Origin: Paracamarosporium sp. OC-R06-R3
Taxonomy: Eukaryota; Ascomycota; Dothideomycetes; Pleosporales; Didymosphaeriaceae
DNA length: 64,000 bases
Assembly: GCA_019828545.1 (NCBI GenBank)
Contig: JACVRA010000246.1
Location: 186,001-250,000 of the forward strand
Direction of reading: 5' to 3'
Of the stretch, positions 26,201 to 38,707 are shown in pieces. A model generated the notes under the pieces. The model ran no database searches. It was not told the DNA's origin and was given only the letters and a program-made list of their open reading frames with translations. The translations under genes and the position numbers were made by a program. How positions within the stretch are numbered: the first letter of the stretch is position 1; every line of letters begins with the position of its first letter.

Positions 26201-29200
26201 GCTACTGGAGTGTTAGGTATCAGGTTGGAAGGCAGCGGATTCGATCCGATTCAGAGAATACCGGTGCACCGAGAAGGCGAGTTCCTATACAACCTGAAGC
26301 CGAAGCAGGACCGAGTGCAGCATCGCATCTTAGTTGAAGTGAAACTTGGTACCGACAACATCAAGAACATCACCTTCAGATCCCCGCTCCTGGTGGAAAA
26401 TAACACACAAATTCCTATCGAACTCGGTATCTATAGCCCCGAAGAGGGGCATCTCCTCAAGATCGAGAAGGTGGCGCCGGGCGATGCAAGACCCGCACCA
26501 GTCGGTGCGGCTTTCATGCACTCTATTGTCGTTCGTCCTGACCAAGGCTTCGGCTATGCTTGGTCGAACGAGCGCTTGTACTGGAAGGAGTTGCTGAAGC
26601 GCCCCACCAGAACAATTACCTGCCGTGGAGAGCAGGACGATCAGTCACCTCCTTTCTACTTCCAGTTGCATGCAGCGTTTGACAAGAAGGACCCGCTTAC
26701 AAGCGTATACCCGTACATGCGCTTGCGCTTAGCTGCACCAGTTGAGGTGCAGAATCTGTTGCCCTTCGACTTCAAGTACAGGATATACGACAGCAATACC
26801 AAGAAGGATTGGACAAACTTCCTCAGGAAGGGTGGCGTGAGCCCTGTTCATGTCGTCGAGTTATCCCACTTGCTGCTTATTAGCGTTGATTTACAAGATA
26901 CCCCGTTCAAAGCGAGCAAATTCGGCATCATCAATTCCACGGATCGAGAGAGCTTTAGGAGAGAGAAGACCTTGGAGCTGAAGGATAATAATGACTTGAC
27001 ACTTCATCTGAATATGCATTTCTAGTAGGTTATGACAGCCCTTTCTACTGATCAGCTGCTAACGTAACTAGCAACTACCCTGATGGAGGTGGATCGTTCA
27101 AGGTCACTATTTACAGCCCGTACATCATTTTGAATCGCACTGGTTTGGAACTAGATGTGCGGGCAAAGCAGTTCATGGGACAAGCCCGCGCGGCTGCTGG
27201 ACAAGGCATTTTTGCCGATGACCAAGGCGACTCAGGCAAGCCGTTGCCTTTGATGTTCTCCTACCCTACGCAGGATAAGAAGAATCGTGCTCTTCTCAAA
27301 GTCGGAGACGCACAATGGAGTAAGCCGCAGAGTCTGGACGCTATTGGAAGCAATTATGCTGTTGCTCTTCCATCGATGAAAGCCCGATCCGACATGCACC
27401 TCGGTGTCAGTGTAGGAGAGGGAGAAGGGAAGTTCAATTTGACAAAGATTGTGACCGTGGCCCCTCGCTTCATTATCAAGAACAAGATGAAAGAGGAAGT
27501 AAACATCCGCGAGCCGGGTTCATCTGACTGGATGTCCGTCCAGGATGGAGAGTTGTTACCCTTGCGATGGTTACGACAAGGTGGAGCGCCGCAGATCTCG
27601 TTGTGCTACCCCGGCGTTAACAATCAGTGGTCATCTCCGTTCAACATCTCTAACGTTGGTAATGTTCACGTCAAGCTGTCGAAGGCTGGTCAACGTCAAA
27701 AGCTAGTCCGTGTCGATATCCTGATGGAAGGAGCGACAATCTTTATCCACATCAGTGTAGAGACCAAGCACTGGCCATTCTCTTTTAAGAACATGAGCGA
27801 CCAAGAGTTCCTCTACTGGCAGGCCAACCCTAATTTGGATGAAGACGAAGATGATCGAGGAACTGGCTTCCGTCCTATTCGATATCGCCTCCCTCCAAGG
27901 AGTATCATGCCATACGCATGGGATTTCCCAGCCGGGAAGAACAAGGAGATTGTGTTGAGTGCCAATGGAAGGGAGCGTAACGTCAAGCTTGCAGAGATTG
28001 GCAACCTCATCCCATTCAAGCTTCCACCGGCTCAAGGCCAGCGACAGAAGATAATCGATCTGAATGTGGTGGCCACAGGACCTACGCAAACACTCGAACT
28101 TTCGAACTACAAACCATCCAAGAGTTTGTACAAGCAAAAATCTGGCACAGCCTCCTCATCAACAGCCGGAGGATTCGAGGTCAAAGATATGGACACGGAC
28201 GTCACCTTCAAAGCGCAACTGCGCCTCGCTGGTATCGGTATATCACTTGTCAATCGTCATCTGAAGGAGCTTGTTTACTTGACGTTACGTGACATCGAGC
28301 TCAAGTATTCAGACTCACCACTGTATCAGATGGTCAACCTGCACGTCAAGTGGATCCAGGTTGACAACCAGCTATATGGAGGAATCTTCCCTATCATCTT
28401 TTATCCGAGTGTCGTTCCAAAGACTGGCAAGGAGATGGAAGCCCATCCTATCTTCCAGACAAGCATCACTCGGGTAAAGGATGATTCTTATGGAGTGTTG
28501 TACATCAAGTACTTTACCATTCTTCTTCAGCAGATGACTTTGGAGATTGACGAAGACTTCATCTTTGCTGTGCTTGACTTTGCAAAGATACCTGGTGCAT
28601 CGTGGTCAGAAGAGAAGGAAGGCAAGCTGTGGGACGAGTCGCTCGATATCCCAGAACCGCAGCAGGAGCAGTCTGGACAGGATGTCTACTTTGAACTTCT
28701 TCATTTGCAGCCCATGCAGATCGACCTTTCTTTTGTCCGAACGGAACGTATTAACGCCGAAGACACCATGACTTCATCGAACCCGTTCATGTTCGCTGTC
28801 AATGTTCTCACCATGTCGATTGGCAATGTCAACGATGCGCCTGTGCGCTACAATGCGTTAATGCTTGAGAACGTACGCATCTCGACGGACGCGTTGATTG
28901 CCAATATAAAGAACCACTACGTACAGGAGTCGCTCCGCCAGGTGCACGTCGTCATTGGGTCTGCTGATTTCCTCGGCAACCCTGTTGGACTCTTCACAAA
29001 CGTTAGTTCTGGTGTAGCCGACATCTTCTACGAGCCATATCAGGGTCTAGTCAAGTCCGATCGTCCAGAGGAACTCGGTATCGGTATCGCAAAGGGTGCA
29101 TCAAGCTTCGTCAAGAAGTCAGTCTTTGGTTTCTCTGACAGCATGGCCAAGTTCACTGGAAGTATGTCCAAGGGTCTCTCTGCCGCAACGCTGGATAAGG

Positions 29201-29898
29201 AGTTCCAAGATCAACGACGCATGTCCCGTTCACGTAACCGGCCGAAGCACGCACTTTATGGCATCACAGCTGGTGGCAACGCCTTCGCCAGCAGTCTTGC
29301 GAGCGGTTTAGGCGGTCTAGCTCGTCACCCCATTCAGGGTGCAGAAAAGGAAGGCGCTCTCGGCTTTGTCAAAGGTGTCGGAAAAGGCCTACTCGGCGTT
29401 CCTACCAAAGCCGCCATCGGCGCCTTCGACCTCGCTTCGAACATGGCTGAAGGCGTGCGCAACACCACTACCGTCTTTGATCAAGAAGGCCTGGACCGCG
29501 TACGCCTTACGCGCTTCATTGGACAAGACGGTATTGTCCGACCATACTCCCAGCGGGAAGCGCTTGGCCAGTTCTGGCTTAAGACACTCGACAATGGGAA
29601 GTACTTCAACGAAGATTACATAGCCCATTTGGAGCTTCAAGGCAAGGACATGCTGGTCATGCTGACATACAATGGGATCTTAATGGTCAGGACAAAAGCG
29701 CTGCGGACGGAGTGGGATGTACCGCTCAAGGACATCCAGACTATTAGTAAGGAGAGAACGGGCATGAGTATTACTTTGAAGGGAGGCACAAACGGGCCGT
29801 ATGTTCCTGTTGCGGATGAGGGGAGCAGGAATTGGTTCTATAGACAGGTTGCTGTGGCGGTTAATGCGTATAATGATCGCTGGAATGCTAAGGGTTAG
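20258..29898 (+). CDS. VPS13: Vps13 bulk lipid transfer protein
   Basis: A very large bridge-like protein that moves phospholipids between membranes at contact sites (ER, mitochondria, vacuole, endosome, prospore membrane). Exons are 20258-27024 and 27072-29898, with one 47-bp intron, giving 3,197 aa, the usual size. Splicing restores NYPDGGGSFKV; without it the frame stops at 27025. The N-terminus ([34 protein letters not shown]) is the chorein domain. Long beta-rich repeats form the lipid groove. VAB (SHR-BD) repeats lie near residues 1900-2600, including NYTGFNLDVW and IYSPYIILNRTGLELDV. The C-terminal third holds the APT1/ATG2-like region (VGSADFLGNPVGLF) and a final PH-like domain with YNGILMVRTKALRTEW. 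Acidic, disordered inserts occur near residues 580 and 900. There is no signal peptide or membrane span. Confidence 0.96.
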
Positions 29899-30504
29899 CG
29901 GCTTCATACAAGGGATCGGTAAAGGGTACATGCATGGTTACGGCGGACATGGCATAGCGATGGATGGATTTGATTGTTTCTTTCCTTTTTGTTCTTCCTT
30001 GTAATAGAATGTATCATTCTTTTTATTCCTATGTCCTTTATGGGTCTTACATCCTTCACATTGAAGCTAATGGTTACATATTTGTCAATTTGTCAGGCAA
30101 TAGCTCGTATCGCATTGCACCAACAGCTTGATTTTAACCATCTTTACCACCGGATGTAGCCGCATACCTGCAGTGGGGCTCAAGTGACATACGCAGCTCA
30201 ACTCGTCTCGCTTCCAGCTCACACCGCATGATTCTACCAGGGTCCACTCCTCTACCTACCTTTCCGCATCAGCACAAGCATCAGCATGCTTATCTCATAG
30301 AAGACGCGTGACAAATGTAGTTCATAAGCGATCTCAGCCGTGTGATAGGATTGCAGGCAACCCAACATACCGTACATACACGAACGCTACGTAGAAACCA
30401 CTAAGCACTTGGCGAAGTAGTCGCAGTATTTATACTCATACTGTATTCCCAGAGTGCTATGATACCTTTCGGAGTACAAGCCACTTCTTCGATACACCAC
30501 CACA
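29899..30504. other. Intergenic, VPS13 3' flank and promoter of secreted-protein gene
   Basis: Contains the VPS13 3' end, T rich at 29970-30030, and a TATTTATA site at about 30428-30435, some 70 bp before the next ATG. No other gene seen. Confidence 0.6.
30428..30435 (+). promoter_or_regulatory. TATA-like box of the small secreted protein gene
   Basis: TATTTATA about 70 bp upstream of the start codon at 30505. Assigned by position and match only. Confidence 0.4.
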
Positions 30505-30925
30505 ATGCAGTTCACGTCTGTCACTCTGACAGCACTCTTCTCCTTGGTCTTCGCACAAGGACCCGGCGACCCGGATTTCTACAACACGGTAGCAGAAATT
30601 TACTCCGGTCCTTCCTGTGATCCTGCGTCCTTCGTGTGGGCGGATCCTATCTTTGGTCGTGGCGGAATATGCCAGTTGCTCGATCGCAACGACAACACTC
30701 CGGACATCATCAGCTATAAGGTTGTGTCACAGTACCCGGGATGCTCTGGTGAGTCTTTGAGTTGGATACGATGGGAGGTTGAGGCTGACTTGGCGTTTTC
30801 TAGCGACGTTGTATACGGATGACGGATGTTTGAGCACGGGGTACGCGGCACCTGTAGGGGAATGCGTTCAGGCGACGGATGGGAAGCCGTTCGTGAGGGC
30901 CTTTTTGGAGTGCCCATTCTCATGA
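30505..30925 (+). CDS. Small secreted cysteine-rich protein
   Basis: Exons are 30505-30748 and 30804-30925, with a 55-bp GT-AG intron, giving 121 aa. The first ~18 residues (MQFTSVTLTALFSLVFA) are a classic signal peptide, with cleavage likely before QGPGDPD. The mature part is about 103 aa with six cysteines (SC, IC, GC, GC, EC, EC), enough for three disulfides; the last three come from exon 2, which ends ECPFS and stop. There is no membrane segment or GPI signal. I do not recognise the family. Size, secretion and cysteine content fit a candidate effector or an extracellular defence-type protein, but that is inference. It lies between VPS13 and a broken secreted oxidoreductase in a looser region. 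Without the splice the frame ends early, so the two-exon model is preferred. Confidence 0.8.
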
Positions 30926-31121
30926 GAGAAGACGGTATGACACTATAGGTACAGTGGCGTGCAGTCAAAAGAGGGCATGATGTCAGCGTGACTCTAGTTT
31001 ACATTCTGTATCTCTAACGAAGGCAATGTGAAACAAATCCCAATGAGGAATATGTCATAGGCGCATATTCGTGTTCCTGGTTTTATCTATCTTACTTACT
31101 CTTGATAGGTTTACTCTAGCT

Positions 31122-32786
31122 TTACACCAGAGGCACGGGGTTGTAGTACCCGAATCTGTTCTCTGGGTCAAGCGTTTTCTTCAATGCCTTCAACTTAGTC
31201 ACCCTGACGGTGTCATACCCATACATCTGATTGAAGTCCTCCGTTCCCACTGCATAGTTCACGTACGTGTGCTTTTTAGCTCCCACCGGTAGCCCTGCGA
31301 AAAGTGCCTGTCTAATTTGCTCTGCCTATGCCATAGCATCCGCCGTATCTTTGGCAGCTGAGCCGTCCCAGAAGATTGTTGGATTCGCTACAATGGGGTA
31401 CTGACGCTCCTCCAAACTCAAGGACGTTAATGCAGCATCGATCGCTTGGACTCCCTGCATACCGTAGTTTTCGAGCAGGAAGACAGACTGGGAGAAGCGA
31501 GTGTCGCCAGTCAATTGGGCGAAGGCGTTGAAGGCAGCACGGGCCGAAGTCGTATTCCAGATAGGCAGTGAAGTGCCGCTACCCATGCTATTTTTATTGC
31601 GGCTACAGGCGATGCTGTTAAGGTCGTTTTGGGTCACTTTGTAAAGTGTGACATAATCAACATTGGTAGCTGGCCGGACAAGGATAGGCCCGGCGTCTTG
31701 AAAGTAAGCGAAGTAAGGTGCAGCTTCAGCTTCTGTGCCTTCGTACGAGACGGCGTAAACAATCAAGGGCTAAGGACAGATCAGTAAAGTGATTGATCAG
31801 AAGTCATAGAAGAGAAAAGTTACGTTGTTAGGATCGATATCAGGAATTCGTGTAGCCACGCCGGCGATGACCAAGTTGGTAGGGCGTATTGCATCGCCAT
31901 CAACCTTATTGACTATGTTCAAGACGGCTTCGAGTTTTTCGCTATTATAGATGAACGTATAGATAGTCCAGTTACTTTGGATATCGTACACCTTTAACTG
32001 CAGGCTGGTTACAATACCAAAGTTTTGGCCCGCACCTTTCAGGGCCCAGAACAGATCTGTGTTGCTGGAGCTAGATGCAGTGACTGCGGTACCGTTTGCA
32101 AGAACAACATTAGCGGATACAAGGCCATCAACAACGAAGCCATGGCGAGCTTGGAGCATGCTGTGCCCGCCGGCTAATAGAGGGCCGGCGATTGAGGTAC
32201 ACCCGCATAGTCCAGTAACTATGTGAATCATATTAGCTATCACATACGGGAAATTACAGAAATAAGGTCCGTGTAGGCAAATTAAGTGAAACCCACCTGC
32301 TTGCTTGTTCTGAGCAAAGAGTGCTCTAGTCGCCTCCCACTGAAGCGTGCCTCCACCCACAGTTGCGGTATTGCCACCTGGATCGACAGTTGTGCTGTTC
32401 AATTTTCTTAGGTTGATTTGGATGCCGTAAGGTAAGTTGTTAAGCGTTTTGGTCCAGCCATGGCTACCGGAAACAGCGAGGAACGGTATGCCGAGCCTAG
32501 AGGCGATCTGCACGGTCACCCGAACGTCTGCCTTGGTAGCAACCTTATCGATAATGTTGTAATTGGGATGTATACGAGGTGAGGTTCCGCGTATTTGCAG
32601 CTCATCCCAATCGTGTTCGTCAGGAAGAATAATGCGGGCATCGATAGATAGTAACGGCTTCAATGAGGTAATTGCAGTCTTGAAGGTATCTGAACGCGCA
32701 ACGACTAGCTTTTCAACTAAATCCAAAGTGTATGCAAGAGCGCGTACAAGCGACAGCCAAGCTACTAGGAAAATGGAGGGGTACAT
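31122..32786 (-). pseudogene. FAD-linked (berberine-bridge type) oxidoreductase with in-frame stop
   Basis: This is a secreted FAD-dependent oxidase of the PCMH/BBE family; substrate unknown. Exons are 32786-32297, 32218-31824 and 31769-31122, with introns of 78 and 54 bp. A hydrophobic leader (MYPSIFLVAWLSLVRALA) is a signal peptide. The FAD domain has LAVSGSHGWT, with His109 the likely covalent FAD ligand, and TGLCGCTSIAGPLLAGGHS; splicing across intron 1 rebuilds QAVTGLCGC. Codon 443 is TAG (31328-31326). The frame then stays open for 67 codons that clearly encode the family's BBE end, including NYAVGTEDFNQMYG and DPENRFGYYNP, up to TAA at 31124-31122. So the gene is truncated by one nonsense change, probably from TGG. 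It may be a recent pseudogene, a readthrough case or a sequence error; no splice pair avoids the stop cleanly. Confidence 0.82.
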
Positions 32787-34482
32787 GCTACGCGATGACA
32801 CACAACAGTTACCTGCTCGTGATCGAACTTTAATACAGCCGTGAAGAAAATGATAGCGTCAAGCGCCTTTGAAGTTAAAAGAAGATTAAAAGATGGGGTA
32901 CGGACCCAGCAGGCTCGACTGAGAAGAAGTGTCGCAGGCTCGTTTCCAACATTGTGGGACGTAGTCGTACGACGATAATTGATCGGGTATGCATGCAAGA
33001 ACGGTCAATAATATATCGATTTGTGGTGTTCCCTACTAAGTGAGACCCATAAGCGTGAATGTATGAGCGCGTTGGGGGCAAATTGCGGATGGATCCAAAG
33101 CGTGTTCATGGCTCAATTCTCTTGGAAAATACCTGCAAGCAATTTTGGAGTCCCTACCTACGTGGCGCGATATCCGTGGTGAATTGTATCCGCGGAGGAC
33201 CGGCAGGTATATATCAGTAATCCTTCGTTCACACGTTGCTAGTCCCAATCTACTTCAGGCTCGATCACACGACACAAGGACTTCTTCGTATGCATACACT
33301 GGCGGCTGATACAATAACCTGGATTATATCTAGAGGTGTCATATGGGGAGTGAAAGCAATCGCATGAGGCCGAAAGTGAAGTCAGCAGAGCACTAAATAT
33401 GATTTTGGTCACCGATGAGTGTATCGATTAGTGCAGTGAATCTTTGCAGTGAGATTTCAGTCCATCCTTTGTTGTTTTCCCAAGGAAGAGATCGAACTAT
33501 GGAAAATCCTAGGAGTCGATGGTCTACGATCCGCCTAGATTTCCACGAGAAAGTTGTGCTCTGTAAGAGGCAAGCTATGCAGAAAGGCGTAGGACACTTA
33601 CTCTCGCATAACTAGCATCATGGATTGAAAAGTCTAGCTACCAGCTTTCTTACTGCAGAAAACAATACAAAGAATGAATTGCTGCTGTACAGCGGAATGT
33701 TGCATGAATGATTAAAGGGGTAGCTGGCACCGATAGAGTATCCGCATTTGGCGAAAGGTCTCCTAGTCTTGAAAATGTGTTGAAGAATGTATTTCATTGC
33801 CTGAAAACGTCCACGTATAGACGTTATGCACCTAGGTCTACCGACATTTTAAGACAAGAATGTACACTTTAGAAAGAAAGGAGCGATGAGGTTACGAAGG
33901 TATGGACTGAGGAGCACGATCTGCATTGCTAGGTCCTGGAACTTCGATTTGTTGCTCGTCAATTTATGCCGCATGCATATTTACTCCTCCAACGATATAC
34001 TCCTTCAAGCCATTTAGGATACTTAAGAAGAATACAATCGTTCAATACAATACGTTCAAGTCAAGAACATGTTGTGCTCGGGTGCTATCGTGGTATCGTG
34101 CGCTCTCGAGTGAGACCTACGAAGCATGCACTAATGCGCGTGGCAGCGTATGGCTTGCATCTGGTCATGGGAGTCAATTGTTCCATGCTAATCGCCGTGT
34201 CAATGAGCAACTCGTTGGACGGCACCTTCGTTTATGACCTGGTATGATTTTTCACCTCTTCGTGTGCTAGCTCTACCCAATTCCTCTAATTGAACGCCCC
34301 CCTGTACCCTTGTAGGATACAACAGATTGATAACACGATTCAGCTCCGAAGGAGGACGTGGCGAAAGACACGTCAAGGTCCTGTCAGAAATATTATACAG
34401 GCACCGTCAACGAAACACACCCCTCTCGTAGCTATATGAGACGTGACATCCTCTCTTCAAAACTCGGTCACACAGATCCCAC
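32787..34482. other. Intergenic, no supported gene
   Basis: About 1.7 kb between the starts of the oxidoreductase and the 3' end of the MOSC gene. It is AT rich in places, with only short ORFs. A GTATATAT site near 33208 could be a TATA element but has no clear gene. Confidence 0.55.
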
Positions 34483-35779
34483 TCAGAATCCAGGAATATA
34501 CCTATGCTTGTCCGTGACCTCTAGAACTTCCATCTTCATCCCCACCTCCAGCATACCCCCTTCGCCCCTTGGCACACACAACATCCCAAAACAAGGCTTA
34601 TATGTGATACCCTCGTCTACCCTTCGATACTTCATCAATGTATCCCACGGTTGTCGCTTGTGTTTTTCCGCCGACTCTGGATTCACGTTCGGAACTTGGC
34701 ATCGTGCACACCGTTGTGTGACATCCAGAGTGAAGTTCTTCGTTGCACTGTCAGATCCTTGTTTCGGCGAGATACGCAGCGTCTTCCACCGGTCTTCATC
34801 CCATGGCTTGTTGCCCTTGACGATGATATTAGGTCGGAATCGATGTATGTCAATAGTGATGTCATCATGAGCACGAATGCGTGAGTTGAGTTCATCGATG
34901 CTGGATTCACATCCAACAAGAATAGGCATCATGTCTGGAAAACACGTCGACGCTGGTCTTCCAAGAAGGGTTTCCGCCCCATTCGAAGCTAGCTTTCGTG
35001 GTGCATCAAAGAATGGCGACTTGTATACCAATCTGACTTCCTTGCCAAAGAACTCATTGAATGGGCCTGTCAGGTTGGTAGAATACGCGTGAGCGGGTGT
35101 CTCTTTGCCCCAGATGTTTGCGTCTACAAGCTCGGTGTTCTTGGTCAACCATTCCTGCGAGGGATGGGCGGGGACAGAGAACTGGAGTTTTTGGTCGATG
35201 GCATTGGGGGCTGGAGCCACAACAGTGAGTGTATCTGTTTCAGCGTCGTAACTTGGACGGATGAGAGTCATCTTGGAGTTTTGACGGACTGATGAAACGT
35301 TAGGATATTGACCTTGGAAGCACGATGACTGGAAACACTTACTGGTTTGGAATTCGAGTTCGGGATAGCTGACCCACATCCAATGACGATCTGCTCATGT
35401 TAGCATAGTTATGTCACCTGTAGCCATTTGCAGGTATTGGGAATGAGATGACGACAGGATGATCGTCTGAACCCTTGCTTGTGTACGTTCAAAGATGAAT
35501 TAACGTACTAGACGCTTCAACTCTTTGCTCTCTAACTAAAAACTTGGAAGTGTACGTACCTAGATCCAGTCCTGTGGGTAACAACCGTGCCGATTTAACT
35601 GTCAAGTAGTGACATGATTTGATAGGATGAATGAAGATATCGGTAATCTCCGTTGGAGGCGGTAACGGACCGACGGAGCCCTTTTTGAGCTTCTGGGTAA
35701 AATACAGATACGTGATAACTGGAAGAAGGAAAGCAGAGAAGATGATAGAAAGTTGGTTGATGTTGGAGAGCGCCATCAT
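34483..35779 (-). CDS. Membrane-anchored MOSC domain protein (mARC-like)
   Basis: Exons are 35779-35560, 35390-35343 and 35288-34483, with introns of 169 and 54 bp, giving 357 aa. An N-terminal hydrophobic segment (about residues 8-25, IIFSAFLLPVITYLYF) anchors it in a membrane. The MOSC N-terminal barrel follows, with IFIHPIKSCHYLTV and, across the first splice, TGLDLDRHWMWVS. The second splice gives FQTIRQNSKM. The MOSC domain has RFRPNIIV and CARCQVPNVNPES, whose first Cys is the expected molybdenum-cofactor ligand. Family members reduce N-hydroxylated compounds with cytochrome b5 and its reductase, usually at the outer mitochondrial membrane; substrate here is unknown. The first intron is long for this window, and a micro-exon inside it was considered and dropped because it would need a 24-nt intron. 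The second of two adjacent ATGs is also possible. Confidence 0.85.
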
Positions 35780-36795
35780 GCCACCTGCATTCAAATTAGT
35801 TTCTTTTGACCGTTTCCGATGCTTGTGGTTCTTCTAGCCTCTTTTATTCAATGTAAAGCCTCGATGGATGCGCCACGTTGGGATCGATCAGATAAAATAT
35901 CTATCAGTTGCGCGGAAAGACCGGTGTATGCTTTGTCTGAATCTTGGCGAGATTAGCAAAGCACCTGGTCGAGATGCTGTTAGGTGTGGTCGGTGGGCGA
36001 TATTTATAATAGTCCCCGATGATGTATAGCCGGATGTGCAAGATGACGAAGACGGGTTCGATGCGCAAAGGACCCTGGCGCGAACTAAAAAGACACCAAC
36101 AAGTGCTGCAACCGGCAATTCGCATTCTCGAATACCTTGGCGCACAAAAGCCCCGAATCATGTTATTTTCGGTATATAGAATATCGGCTTACTGTGCGAC
36201 TCAGAACTACATAACGAAAACCTATTTGCAACATGTACACATGTCGAGCTGGTGGCATCGGCCCGATATCGCAAGTATGTGGACAGCACTCACAGTAGAC
36301 CAACTTCGAAAAAACGCGTTCAATCAAATTATCGATTCAATGTACATCCTCTCATTACACGATCTTGACAACATTAATCAGACAAGAAACGCTTATAAGA
36401 CAATTGGGGTATTATTATAACCAAAAACACTACAATAGTAGCCCTTTTGAACGTAGCCGAGGCTGGGGGAATCTGACGTAGCAAACATTCAATCAGAATA
36501 CATTATGGGTATACCCTACAATCCGCCTTTTGCTAAATCAGATAACAAGACATGAACGTTGGTGTATCAAAAAAATGGAAAATGGAGACCCGTGGAGGTG
36601 ACACTGTGCTCGTCTGACGCGCCGGGATGGACGATCGTGACATTCGTTCGTCGACCTGGTTTCATGAAAGGCGAGGTTCGGAATCACTTTCTCAGTGAGT
36701 TTTATTTATTTGTGTTTGTAAAGGAGGGTGGTGTGCGGATGCCGGGACCAGCCGGCGGTGAGTGGTGAGCTCGTCCACACATAATTTGGGTGAGG
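35780..36795. other. Intergenic, MOSC promoter side
   Basis: AT-rich DNA with no credible ORF. TATAAATA on the minus strand (36008-36001) lies 220 bp before the MOSC start. Confidence 0.55.
36001..36008 (-). promoter_or_regulatory. TATA box candidate for the MOSC gene
   Basis: TATAAATA read on the minus strand, 222 bp upstream of the MOSC ATG. Assigned by match and orientation only. Confidence 0.4.
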
Positions 36796-38707
36796 TTAAC
36801 CCCAGTTCAGCTCATCGTTCCACCCGATATCTCTTTGAGAGACAACGGTGTGTTGGGAGATATTGCTGGGCCGTCGTCTCATAATCATCCTCGAGAAGCG
36901 GTTGGTGTGCTCATCTTTTGGTGGTGGCGGTGGAGGTTGGTCGGACATGTGGGAGCTTGATGGGCGACTTGCGATGTTGATCAGCTTCGGGAAGTATCGA
37001 CGCGAGCTTGGGGTGCTAGTGTGATGCATGAAATTCGGGGGGACGCTCTGCCTAGGATATTGGCCGAAGTTGGCATATTGAGATGTAGGAACCTGCACGA
37101 CTTCTTTGGGAGCGTTGTAGTTCATGTATGAGTTCTGCTGTTGAAAAGCGACCAGGTCCGGAGTCGACACAAAGCCCGCATTTGACCAAGAAGGTTGAAA
37201 ACCTTGGGTGACAGGTTGGGAGAAATCCGTGGACATGTGCGACATGCTGGGATTGAAGCCTCCAAAAGCACCCATTCCTTGGTCGGCAGCCATCGTATTC
37301 TGCGTAATGTCGGTAGTGACAGGCCATTGAGCTTGTTGCAAGTCGTGGTGTATAGCTTGCGGAGTCTCTACCGGATCCAGGTCCATCATACTCTCAGAAG
37401 GGATGCCATGGGAGGAATGGAGTCGCTGATCGTTTCCAAAATCCATCTCCAATTTACAGCTAATGGTCTCGGTCGGCGCTTCCGGCTCCGGAGCTTCTTG
37501 CACTTCGGGGGCCGTCTCAGGAGCAGATTCAGCGCTATCTGCAGGTTCGATCTCTGCCAAATCGTACGTCTCTTGCACAACCTTGTCGACATCGAAAACT
37601 CTCGTGTCCCATTTGGTTTCTAGCTTGTATCGTAGACGGTTGCATTTCTTCGACTCCCAGGTGAAACGAGGATAGTCTTGTACGTCGCCATGTCGTTGTG
37701 TCATCAACCGAGTCCATGATTCTGATACCTCAGGTTGCTTTAGGAGGCCTAGGATAACGTTGGTGAAGTTCCACTTCGATTTCTTTTCTTCAAAGTGCAT
37801 GGCAATGTGTTCGCATCGTTCTTCCCATGTCGTTAATAAGCAACCACAGAATCCACATCCCCACGCATCCTTGTCGTGCATAACAATTTCGTACTTTTTC
37901 ACGCACGGCGACGCCTTCCTGCTTGTCGGTTGTCCACTTTCCCTCGGCTGTTTGCAATTTTCGCAACCCTACCAATGTTAGCGCTGCAAAAGGAACGAGC
38001 AACGGCATCTTACATGAAGCTTTGTGTGATGCTCACGGAACCGTTTCCCAGCATGGAAGATCTGCTCGCAGTCTGGACATCGCCAAGTAAGCCGTTGTTC
38101 ATGAAACTCCTCCTCATGCGATTTCCAGTACGGTTTCGATTTCAATGCCTTGTCACAGAAAGTGCATGCGAAATTCTTGGGTGCAGAGGTATTCGAGATC
38201 GTAGACAAACGGGACGATGCGGTCGAAAGACGCGAGGAGACGGCGCTGTAGTGGGTGAAAGACGAGTCGGTGGAGGCAATCGAGGACCTAGGATCGGACA
38301 TCATGCTTGTCACTCTGCTCGAGGGTACGCTCAGGAAAGAATTACGGCTGCCGAGGCTCGCCATGGACGACCTGTCGGGCCCAGACATGCTGGAGAGGCT
38401 GCGCATGGAATCTAGTATGTTGTGAGCGATCAACGTACGCGAGATTGCGACGAAACTGACCTCCATTGCTTCGTGCAGCTTGTAGCAACAGTAGGATCTG
38501 TTTGTCGTCGAGATGCTTCAAGGCATTGATGTGATCGATAACTTCGGGCGTGAGGGACAGCTGGCCGGAGAGTCGTGGTGAGGGCGACGCGCTCTCGGTC
38601 ACGCTGCTCAGGGGCGTGGAGCTCTGGAGGCTTCGACGCGGTCGCTTGAAGCTATTGTTCGCCTGGGGAGTGCCATATTGGTACAGTTGAGGTTCGTCGG
38701 TATCCAT
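36796..38707 (-). CDS. C2H2 zinc-finger protein, three fingers, likely transcription factor
   Basis: Exons are 38707-38461, 38411-38014 and 37968-36796, with introns of 49 and 45 bp, giving 605 aa. Ser-rich residues 85-160 precede finger 1 (C165, C168, H181, H186) and finger 2 (C194, C197, H210, H215). The second intron falls just after finger 2. Finger 3 (C253, C256, H269, H273) follows a short Cys-containing stretch. The remaining ~330 residues are Gln/Asn/Pro/Ser rich with a PPPPPP run, typical of activation or interaction regions. A nuclear DNA-binding role is inferred; no target is known and no orthologue is recognised. MDTDEPQ is the first in-frame ATG; a stop lies upstream after a frame that opens only with TTG. 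The 3' splice site near GCTAAC is preferred over a nearer TTTTGCAG because it keeps the frame. Confidence 0.82.
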
